Below are positions 1 through 6,989 of a DNA stretch of 9,619 nucleotides, piece after piece. A program made the position numbers and the translations under genes. The stretch is from Thermoanaerobaculia bacterium (GTDB lineage Bacteria; Acidobacteriota; Thermoanaerobaculia; UBA5066), in the NCBI GenBank assembly GCA_023717585.1, contig JAMQPJ010000226.1, forward strand, positions 1 to 9,619, read 5' to 3'. Within the stretch, counting starts at the first letter, position 1. Each line of letters begins with the position of its first letter. The notes beneath the pieces are model-generated. The model searched no databases and was not told the DNA's origin. It was given only the letters and a program-made list of their open reading frames with translations.

Positions 1-192
1 GGCGATCCAGCCGAGGACGAAGAACGTCGCCGTGGAGCCGCTCCCGTCGAGGAGCGCGAGCACGCGTTCGACGCCGGCGTCCACGCGCTTTTCCCGGCCG
101 GCCCAGGTGGCGGGGTCCGAATAGAGAGGATGCCCGCACACGTGGAACCAGTCCTCCACGTCGACGGTCAGGATGGGGCGAAGCTCACGCAC
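1..192 (-). CDS. Polysaccharide deacetylase (NodB / carbohydrate esterase 4 type), N-terminal part only
   Basis: The first 64 codons of a gene that continues beyond the left edge. The translation starts with a short hydrophilic lead, then ILTVDVEDWFHV (residues 7-18), the form of the NodB motif 1 region seen in the exopolysaccharide or PEP-CTERM/exosortase-associated deacetylase subfamily. ATFFVLGWIA (55-64) follows, a typical second beta strand of the fold. D11, E13 and D14 lie where the metal-binding and catalytic acids of the family are expected. Family members remove acetyl groups from N-acetylated sugars in surface or exported polysaccharides. The start is inferred: GTG at 190-192 is the only start codon between the motif and the in-frame TAG at 214-216 (which is the stop of the upstream glycosyltransferase), and no clear Shine-Dalgarno precedes it. 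It lies 21 bases downstream of the glycosyltransferase on the same strand, so the two probably share a transcript. The subfamily call is moderate because most of the protein is outside the window. Confidence 0.82.
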   Translation of the reverse strand, partial: MRELRPILTVDVEDWFHVCGHPLYSDPATWAGREKRVDAGVERVLALLDGSGSTATFFVLGWIA

Positions 193-213
193 GCGAGGAT
201 TATGGGGCCGCCG

Positions 214-930
214 CTAGCTCGCGTCGGAGTCCAGCGTCTTGTAATAGACGGACAGCCACGAGGTGATCCACGTGTCGCGAAACGGGCGGTAGTGCGACCG
301 CGCGCCGTAGATCGTCTTCACGGGCACCGCGGCGAACCGGCGGACCCGGGGTGCCGCCTTGATGAGGATCTCGTTCTCGATGGAATACCGTTCGGCGCGA
401 AGGCGGAGGGCCCGGAGCAGGTCCGCGGCGATCACGCGATAGCCCGATTGGCCGTCCTCCACGGGCAGTCCCGTCATCCGCGACAGCACCTTGTCGCCGA
501 TCGTGTTCGCCCAGTAATTCTTCGCCGGCATCGTGGCCGCGTCCTTCAGGCGCGAGCCGATGACGAAGTCGGCGCCGCTCCGCGCGGCCGCGAGAAGGGC
601 CGGAAGGTCGTCCGGATCGTGCTGGCCGTCCGCGTCCACGAACGCGACGTGCGTGAAATGACGCGCGAGGAGGTCGGCGAGGCCGTCCCGAAGCGCGCGG
701 CCCTTCCCCCCGTTTTCCGGCCGTTCCAGCACGCGCGCCCCCGCGGCGCGGGCCTCGTCCGCGGTGCCGTCGCCGCTGCCGTCGTCCACGACGAGGACTT
801 CCCCGACATACGCGCGCAGCCCCCGCACGACCCGTCCGACCGTGCCGGAGCAACGATAGGCGGGAACGAGGGCGGCCGGGAAGAAGGGCTCTTTGCCCTC
901 GGGCGGGGAAGCGCTGAGGTCGCCTGACAT
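214..930 (-). CDS. Family 2 glycosyltransferase (dolichyl/polyprenyl-phosphate mannose synthase-like)
   Basis: A 238-residue protein with a complete GT-A fold of the GT2 class. Visible motifs are LVPAYRCSGTV near residues 21-31 (first nucleotide-binding strand), VVDDGSGDGT at 47-56, VDADGQHDP at 98-106 (the DxD metal/nucleotide-sugar site), IGSRLKD at 124-130, and GQSGYRV at 160-166 followed by ENEILIKA at 185-192. This arrangement is typical of DPM1-like enzymes, which transfer a sugar from an NDP-sugar to a polyprenyl phosphate or another acceptor on the cytoplasmic face of the membrane. There is no signal peptide and no obvious C-terminal transmembrane pair, so it looks like the short soluble form. 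The acceptor and sugar cannot be read from the sequence. It precedes the deacetylase at 1-192 on the same strand, suggesting a surface-glycan or glycolipid role unrelated to complex I. The ATG at 928-930 has no strong Shine-Dalgarno and lies 55 bases from the divergent nuoA start. Confidence 0.9.
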   Translation of the reverse strand: MSGDLSASPPEGKEPFFPAALVPAYRCSGTVGRVVRGLRAYVGEVLVVDDGSGDGTADEARAAGARVLERPENGGKGRALRDGLADLLARHFTHVAFVDADGQHDPDDLPALLAAARSGADFVIGSRLKDAATMPAKNYWANTIGDKVLSRMTGLPVEDGQSGYRVIAADLLRALRLRAERYSIENEILIKAAPRVRRFAAVPVKTIYGARSHYRPFRDTWITSWLSVYYKTLDSDAS

Positions 931-942
931 GCGAATGAGGGG

Positions 943-973
943 TTGACGAACGAGCCTACTTTGTGAAAAGTAT
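943..973 (+). promoter_or_regulatory. Possible sigma-70-like promoter for the nuo operon
   Basis: TTGACG at 943-948 matches five of six bases of the bacterial -35 consensus. The best -10 candidate at a tolerable distance is AAGTAT at 968-973, a weak match with 19-base spacing. Transcription from it would start only a few bases before the nuoA ATG at 986 and give a nearly leaderless message. The region is only 55 bases long and must also carry the glycosyltransferase promoter, unless either promoter lies inside a neighbouring gene. Weak evidence, based on position and the -35 hexamer. Confidence 0.25.
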
Positions 974-978
974 CACGA
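961..978. promoter_or_regulatory. CRP/FNR-family-like palindromic operator candidate
   Basis: TTGTGA (961-966), six spacer bases, then TCACGA (973-978) form an inverted repeat with one mismatch. The core TGTGA-N6-TCACG matches nine of ten fixed bases of the classical CRP site TGTGA-N6-TCACA and has the two-fold form used by CRP/FNR-family regulators. It ends seven bases before the nuoA ATG and overlaps the putative -10 at 968-973, so a bound regulator would more likely block than activate nuo transcription. On the minus strand it would sit about 30-50 bases upstream of the glycosyltransferase start. Function is inferred from pattern only. A chance match in such a short stretch is possible, although the site is unlike the surrounding GC-rich sequence. 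Confidence 0.35.
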
Positions 979-985
979 GCGTCGC

Positions 986-1348
986 ATGGGCACCCCGCTC
1001 GCATTCCTGCCGATACTGCTCATGCTGATGGGCGCCCTCGGCATCGGCGTCCTCCTGTTGACCTTGAATGCCCTCCTCGGCCGCAAGATCCGCACGATAC
1101 GGAAACTCTCGCCCTACGAGAGCGGCATGCCGCTGCTCGACGACAGCCACAAGCGCATCAGCGTGAAGTTCTTCATCGTCGCGATGATCTTCATCCTGTT
1201 CGACATCGAGGCGGCGTTCCTCTACCCCTGGGCGGTCGTGTTCCGGCAGGGCGGATGGCCGGTCTTCGCCGAAATGCTCGTCTTCGTCTTCGTCCTCTTC
1301 CTCGGGTGGGCCTACCTGTGGAAGAAGGGCGCCTTCGACTGGGATTGA
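986..1348 (+). CDS. nuoA: NADH-quinone oxidoreductase subunit A (NuoA, ND3 homologue)
   Basis: A 120-residue membrane subunit of complex I, about the usual family length. It has three predicted transmembrane helices (about residues 7-30, 60-82 and 92-112). The matrix/cytoplasm-facing loop carries YESG at 44-47, and FDIEAAFLYPWA at 72-83 contains the conserved acidic residues D73 and E75. NuoA sits at the junction of the membrane arm and the quinone site, where its first loop helps couple quinone chemistry to proton pumping. The ATG at 986 is the first possible start after the in-frame TGA at 944-946. No good Shine-Dalgarno precedes it. It opens the operon but is followed directly by nuoE rather than the usual nuoB. 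Confidence 0.96.
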   Translation: MGTPLAFLPILLMLMGALGIGVLLLTLNALLGRKIRTIRKLSPYESGMPLLDDSHKRISVKFFIVAMIFILFDIEAAFLYPWAVVFRQGGWPVFAEMLVFVFVLFLGWAYLWKKGAFDWD

Positions 1349-1349
1349 T

Positions 1350-1903
1350 GTGAGCGGCGGCCAGAACCTTCCCGTGGCCGAGCAGGCCGGAAACCCCCGC
1401 GCGGGCGAGCACGGAGCGCTTTCGTGCGGCCGGACACTCTCGTTTTCGGGAAAGACGCGGGCCGAGTTCGACCGCCTGCTCGGGCGCTACCCCACGAAGC
1501 AGGCCGCGCTTCTTCCCACGCTCTGGCTCGCGCAGCGCGAGTGGGGGTGGATCTCGCGTGAGGCCGTGGACTACGTGGCGACGCTGCTCGAGCTCGCGCC
1601 CGCATTCGTCTGGGGCGTCGTGACGTTCTACACGATGTACAACCGGGCGCCGGTCGGAAAGCACCTCATCCAGGTCTGCACCTCGATCTCCTGTCACCTG
1701 AACGGCGCCGGCGAGGTCTACACGGAGTGCCGGAAGCGCCTCGGCGACCTTTCGCCCGGCGAGGTGTCGCCCGACGGGAAGTTCACCGTCGTCGAGGTGG
1801 AGTGTCTCGCACAGTGCGACAAGGCGCCCGCGGTCATGGTCAACGATGACGACTACTTCGTGATCACGAAAGACAAGCTCGACGCTTTCCTCGGGGACCT
1901 GAA

Positions 1904-1907
<4 letters not shown>
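1350..1907 (+). CDS. nuoE: NADH-quinone oxidoreductase subunit E (NuoE, 24 kDa [2Fe-2S] subunit)
   Basis: A 185-residue protein with an N-terminal helical domain (about 35-95, including RAEFDRLLGRYP and VTFYTMYN) and a thioredoxin-like domain. It carries the four ligands of cluster N1a: C110 and C115 in QVCTSISC, and C152 and C156 in ECLAQC. With NuoF it forms the NADH-oxidising tip of complex I in the cytoplasm. The GTG at 1350 begins one base after the nuoA TGA. An ATG at 1348-1350 overlaps that stop but is followed at once by TGA in its own frame, so GTG 1350 or the in-frame GTG at 1374 must be used. The first 30 or so residues (rich in G, P and A) precede the conserved domain, so the exact start is uncertain. 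nuoB, C and D, which usually lie before nuoE, are missing. The gene ends in an ATGA overlap with nuoF. Confidence 0.95.
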
Positions 1908-3279
<1,372 letters not shown>

Positions 3280-3280
<1 letters not shown>

Positions 3281-5079
3281 TGGCGAAGGTAACGGTAGAG
3301 GGAAAGGTCGTCGAAGTCCCGAACGACGCGAACGCCCTCGAGGCGTGCCGCGCCGCCGGCATCGAGGTCCCGCACTTCTGCTATCACCCGCGGCTGTCGA
3401 TCGTCGGCCAGTGCCGGATGTGCATGATCGAGGTCGAGGGCGTGCCGAAGATCCAGGCGTCGTGCACGGTGCCCGTCCGCGACGGAATGGTCATCAAGGC
3501 GTCGACCGAGAAGGCCCTCGCGGCCCGCAACGCCACGATGGAGTTCCTTCTCATCAACCACCCGCTGGACTGTCCCATCTGCGACCAGGCGGGCGAGTGC
3601 AAGCTGCAGGACAACGCCTTCGGCGCCGGCCTGCCGGTCTCGCGCACGTCGGAGCCGCGCCGCCAGTTCCCCGGCTACGACCGCACTCCGATCGGCCCGC
3701 ACGTGATCGCGGACATGACGCGCTGCATCCAGTGCACGCGCTGCATCCGCTTCTGCGAGGAGATCACGCAGACGGGCGAGCTGGCGTTCATCGAGCGCGG
3801 GGGGCACACGATCGTCTGGACGCACGAGGGAAAGGCGCTCGACAACGACCTCTCCGCCTGCGCTGCGGACGTCTGCCCAGTGGGCGCGCTCACGACGAAG
3901 GAATTCCGGTTCCGAAAGCGCGTCTGGTGGCTCGACAAGACGCGCTCCGTCTGCGACGGCTGCGAGATCGGCTGCAACATCTCGATCGAGCACCGCGACC
4001 GGGTCGTCTACCGCTTCCTTCCCCGGGTCGCCCCGGCGGTGAACGACTTCTGGATGTGCGACTACGGCCGCTTCCGCGCCGAGGAGCTCAACCGGCAGGA
4101 CTTCCTGAAGCCGGAGGTCCGGGTCGCGGGCGGCACGGAGAGAAGGCAGACGAACTGGGGCGAGGCGCTCGACGCGGTGAAGGTCGCGATCGACCGAGCC
4201 AGGGATGAAGAGGGAAAAGAAAACATTGCTTTGAAAGGAAGAGAAGAAGGACGCGGGAGAATCCTCGTCATCGGGTCGGCAAACCTCACGACTGAGGAGG
4301 CCTGGCTTCTCAAGACGCTGTTTGAAGATTCTTTGAAAGTGGGCACCCCCGAGTTCGTCGTGGACTCGGGGCCGAAACGGCGGATCCGGAACAAGGTCGA
4401 CGGCTGGATATACGGAACGGAAGCCGCGCCCAACAGCCGCGGCGCCGAGGCGGCCGGCCTGAAGCGCGCGAAGGAAGGCGACGGCTCGGCTCTGTCGGGA
4501 CTTCTGTCCCTCTTCCTTTCCCCCTTACCTTCTAAGAAATCTTCGTCTTCTCTTTCTTCCTCTTCTTCTTCTCTTCTCCCAGCTGTCCTCTATATTTCCG
4601 ACGCCAACTTCACCGAAAAGTGCAACGACCCGGCATTCGTCGCGATCCTGCGCCAGGCGAGCGTTCTCATCGTGCACGCCCGGACGCGCAATGCGCTGAC
4701 GGACGCCGCCGACATCGTCCTTCCGGTCGCGCCTCTCTCGGGCAAGGAGGGCACGTTCGTGAACGCGAAGGGCCTCGTGCAGCGCGTCGACATGGCGATC
4801 ATGTCGCCTCCCGTCGTGCGCACGGACCTCGAGGTGCTCCTGCACCTCGGCGGCCGCTGGAACGCGTTCGACACGCAGTGGACGGCCCGCGACGTGTTCG
4901 AGAGGATGCAGGGCCTGGTCGCCGGCTACGCCGGCCTCGCGTGGGATTCCGACGCCCTCGTCGGGAACCCGCCGTCCATCTCCCCCGCCGCCGCCTACGA
5001 CGTCCTCGGGCTCGAGAGAGATCCCGGCGTCGAAGTCTTCTCGCGCCCGTCGGTCGCGGCGCCGGACCGTCGCTCATGA
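3280..5079 (+). CDS. nuoG: NADH-quinone oxidoreductase subunit G (NuoG, 75 kDa Fe-S subunit), short form with polyserine insert
   Basis: A 599-residue Fe-S protein that carries electrons from NuoE/F towards the Q module. Cluster ligands in order: N1b C34, C45, C48, C62 (ferredoxin-like domain); N5 H94, C98, C101, C107; N4 C149, C152, C155 with C199; and N7 C225, C228, C232 and C260, with the C-x2-C-x3-C-x27-C spacing of the Thermus enzyme. The C-terminal molybdopterin-oxidoreductase-like domain (from about 265) is short, so the protein is smaller than the roughly 700-900 residues common for NuoG. The conserved blocks GRILVIGSANLTTEEA (326-341), PNSRGAEAAGL (384-394) and LPVAPLSGKEGTFVNAKGLVQ (481-501) remain. 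Between them lie a charged, purine-coded stretch (309-326) and a polyserine stretch (421-431) using mainly TCT codons, unlike the rest of the gene. The ATG at 3280 overlaps the nuoF TAA and has AGGA at 3265-3268. The same frame stays open upstream within nuoF, but that part has no Nuo similarity and is a shadow. Confidence 0.95.
4202..4259 (+). repeat. Purine-rich low-complexity patch within nuoG
   Basis: The coding strand is almost all A and G here, apart from one short internal break, and encodes a charged run of D, E, K, R and G (about residues 309-326) with AGA, GGA, AAA, GAA and TTG codons that are rare in the neighbouring genes. It lies at the edge of the degenerate molybdopterin-like domain. 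Part of it (4238-4249) is exactly complementary to 4565-4576 in the pyrimidine tract further on. Coding status is unchanged: the frame stays open across it. Confidence 0.6.
4540..4578 (+). repeat. TCT/TTC-rich microsatellite-like tract encoding polyserine in nuoG
   Basis: Thirteen consecutive codons, Ser4-Leu-Ser6-Leu2 (residues 421-433). Eight of the ten serines use TCT, while serines elsewhere in the window are mostly TCG, TCC or AGC. The wider stretch from about 4499 to 4580 is pyrimidine-rich and lower in GC than its surroundings. The unit length of three keeps the frame, so slippage would change the serine count without breaking the gene. It falls in the variable linker between the PNSRG block and the following conserved LYISDANF strand. 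Confidence 0.7.
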
Positions 5080-6125
5080 GCCCGGCACTCACGGCCGCCC
5101 TCGAAGGCGCGGCCAAGATCGCCTTCGTCTGGGGCGTGGTCATGGGAGCCGTCCTCCCGAACCTGATCTGGGTCGAGCGGCGGATGGCGGGCCTCATCCA
5201 GGACCGTCCGGGTCCGAACCGCGTGGGGCCCTTCGGCCTCTTTCAGGCCATCGCGGACATCCTCAAGATGTTCATGAAGGAAGACGTGGTCCCGGCGTAC
5301 GCGGATCGCCTGCTCCACACGATCGCGCCTCTCATCCTCCTCGTGCCCGCCATGACGACCTTCGCCGTGATCCCGTTCGGGTCCAGCGTTCATCTGTTCG
5401 GCCGAGACATTCCGCTCGTCGTCGCGGACGTCAACATCGGCATCCTTTACGTCTTCGCGCTGACCTCGATCGGCATCTACGGCCTCGTCCTCGCGGGCTG
5501 GGCCTCGAACAACAAGTTCGCGCTCATGGGCGGCCTCCGCTCTTCGGCGCAGGTCATCAGCTACGAGCTCGCGATGGGCATCGCGGCCATCTCGGTGTTT
5601 CTCGCCTCGGGCTCGCTCCGGTTGACGAGGGTCGTCGAGTACCAGGCGTCCGGCACCTTCCTCGGGTTCCTGCCGCTCTGGAACTGCTTCCCGCAGGCCC
5701 TCGGCTGCATGATCTTCGTCATCTCGGCGTTCGCCGAGACGAACCGGCTGCCGTTCGACCTTCCGGAGGCCGAGGCCGAGCTCGTCGCGGGCTACCACAC
5801 CGAATACTCGGCCTTCCGCTTCGGCATGTTCTTCATGGCCGAGTACCTGAACCTCATCGCGGCGTCGGCCATGATGGCGACGCTCTATTTCGGCGGCTGG
5901 TCGCTGCCGGGCCTGCATTTGACGGGGCTTCTCGGAGGCGTGGTCTCGATCGCGGTTTTCGCGGCCAAGACGGGCGTTTTCATCTTCCTCTTCGTGTGGG
6001 TGCGCTGGACGCTTCCCCGCTTCCGCTTCGACCAGCTCATGAACCTCGGCTGGAAGGTGTTCCTGCCGCTCTCTCTTCTCAACCTGATCGTGACCGGCGC
6101 GCTCGTCCTCTGGGGGGTCATCTGA
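5076..6125 (+). CDS. nuoH: NADH-quinone oxidoreductase subunit H (NuoH, ND1 homologue)
   Basis: A 349-residue membrane subunit that forms most of the quinone-binding chamber and the entry to the proton path. Conserved blocks are ERRMAGLIQDRPGPNRVGP (34-52), the first cytoplasmic loop; NNKFALMGGLRSSAQVISYE (145-164); AETNRLPFDLPEAEAELV (220-237), the acidic loop lining the quinone tunnel; and RWTLPRFRFDQLM (310-322) near the C terminus. About eight transmembrane helices can be seen as hydrophobic runs. The ATG at 5076 overlaps the nuoG TGA (ATGA) and gives the expected length. The same frame is open upstream within nuoG but encodes no NuoH-like sequence. The gene is followed directly by nuoJ, with no nuoI between them. 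Confidence 0.97.
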   Translation: MSPALTAALEGAAKIAFVWGVVMGAVLPNLIWVERRMAGLIQDRPGPNRVGPFGLFQAIADILKMFMKEDVVPAYADRLLHTIAPLILLVPAMTTFAVIPFGSSVHLFGRDIPLVVADVNIGILYVFALTSIGIYGLVLAGWASNNKFALMGGLRSSAQVISYELAMGIAAISVFLASGSLRLTRVVEYQASGTFLGFLPLWNCFPQALGCMIFVISAFAETNRLPFDLPEAEAELVAGYHTEYSAFRFGMFFMAEYLNLIAASAMMATLYFGGWSLPGLHLTGLLGGVVSIAVFAAKTGVFIFLFVWVRWTLPRFRFDQLMNLGWKVFLPLSLLNLIVTGALVLWGVI

Positions 6126-6649
6126 TGCCGGCGATGAGCGGCGAGCTCGTCGTCTTCGGGTTCGCCTCGTTCCTGGCGCTCGCGTTCGCGCTCCTCATGG
6201 TCGTCCAGAAGACTCCTGTCAGAAGCGTGCTGTCCCTCGTCGTGACGTTCTTCGGCCTCTCGGTCCTGGCGATCCTCCTCGCGGCGCCTTTCATCGCCGC
6301 GCTGCAGATCTTCGTGTACGCCGGCGCGATCCTCGTCCTCTTCCTGTTCGTCATCATGCTGCTCAACCTCAAGGAGGAAGCCGCGGACAAGGACGACCGG
6401 CCGGTCCAGCGCACGCTCGGGCTTCTCGCCGCGCTCGCCCTCGGCGGCCTCCTCGCGGGCACCACGCTGCGTGCTCCGATGCCCCCGCGCGGCACGCCCG
6501 CCGGCCCGCCGATTCCGATGCCGGACGAGATTCCGGCTCTCGGACGCCTTCTTTTCTCCGACTACCTCTTCGCCTTCGAGGTGCTGTCCCTCCTGCTTCT
6601 CGTCGCGGCGGTCGGCGCGCTCCTTCTCGCCAAGCGGAGGTTCGAGTGA
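6125..6649 (+). CDS. nuoJ: NADH-quinone oxidoreductase subunit J (NuoJ, ND6 homologue)
   Basis: A 174-residue membrane subunit. The hallmark IAALQIFVYAGAILVLFLFVIMLLNL region (about 57-82) is the family's third transmembrane helix, whose pi-bulge takes part in coupling. Other hydrophobic segments lie at about 7-27, 33-54, 97-116 and 146-170, giving the usual five. A proline-rich loop (118-138) separates the last two. The ATG at 6125 overlaps the nuoH stop as TGATG and follows a GGGGGG run (6112-6117) that could serve as ribosome binding site. A second in-frame ATG at 6134 is an alternative. nuoI would normally precede this gene. The stop overlaps nuoK as GTGA. Confidence 0.94.
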   Translation: MPAMSGELVVFGFASFLALAFALLMVVQKTPVRSVLSLVVTFFGLSVLAILLAAPFIAALQIFVYAGAILVLFLFVIMLLNLKEEAADKDDRPVQRTLGLLAALALGGLLAGTTLRAPMPPRGTPAGPPIPMPDEIPALGRLLFSDYLFAFEVLSLLLLVAAVGALLLAKRRFE

Positions 6650-6981
6650 CCGGCGCGCTTCCCGGGGTCGCCCCGATGGCCGTGCCGCCGGGCGCGTTCC
6701 TGGTCGTGGCCACCCTCCTCTTCGCGATCGGTCTCGCGGGCGCGCTCCTGAAGCGCAATGCGCTGTCGATCTTCCTGTCGATCGAACTGATGATGAACGC
6801 CGTCAACCTGCTCTTCCTGACGTACGCGCGGATGCGCGGCGACCTCGGGGGGCAGATGATCGTCTTCTTCGTGATCGCCGTCGCCGCCGCCGAGGCGGCC
6901 GTCGGCCTCGCGATCTTCGTCGCGCTCTTCCGCGCCCACCGGACTGTGGACGTGGACAAGATCGCGCTCCTGAAGTGGTAG
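6646..6981 (+). CDS. nuoK: NADH-quinone oxidoreductase subunit K (NuoK, ND4L homologue)
   Basis: A small three-helix membrane subunit related to MrpC of Mrp antiporters. From GTG 6646 the product is 111 residues. The membrane glutamates of the family are at E47 (in SIELMMNAVNL) and E83 (in AAEAAVGLAI), spaced 36 apart as are E36 and E72 of the E. coli protein. Hydrophobic helices lie at about 17-35, 40-60 and 70-95. GTG 6646 is favoured by a strong GGAGG (6636-6640) five bases before it and by the GTGA overlap with nuoJ. The in-frame ATG at 6676 gives a 101-residue product whose length and glutamate numbering fit the family better and cannot be excluded. Confidence 0.94.
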   Translation: MTGALPGVAPMAVPPGAFLVVATLLFAIGLAGALLKRNALSIFLSIELMMNAVNLLFLTYARMRGDLGGQMIVFFVIAVAAAEAAVGLAIFVALFRAHRTVDVDKIALLKW

Positions 6982-6989
6982 GCGGCTCG

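Noticed and set aside
130..927. Plus-strand open frame of 265 codons opposite the glycosyltransferase.
   Set aside because: No domain features. The minus-strand protein contains all the GT2 motifs, so this is its shadow.
1350..1450. The N-terminal 30 residues of NuoE considered as a remnant of nuoD or another lost gene.
   Set aside because: The G/P/A-rich sequence shows no NuoD or NuoC motif. A variable N-terminal extension is common in NuoE.
4496..4580. The pyrimidine tract considered as an internal terminator or a frameshift break in nuoG.
   Set aside because: There is no GC-rich hairpin before a T-run, and the nuoG frame continues intact into well-conserved sequence after the tract.
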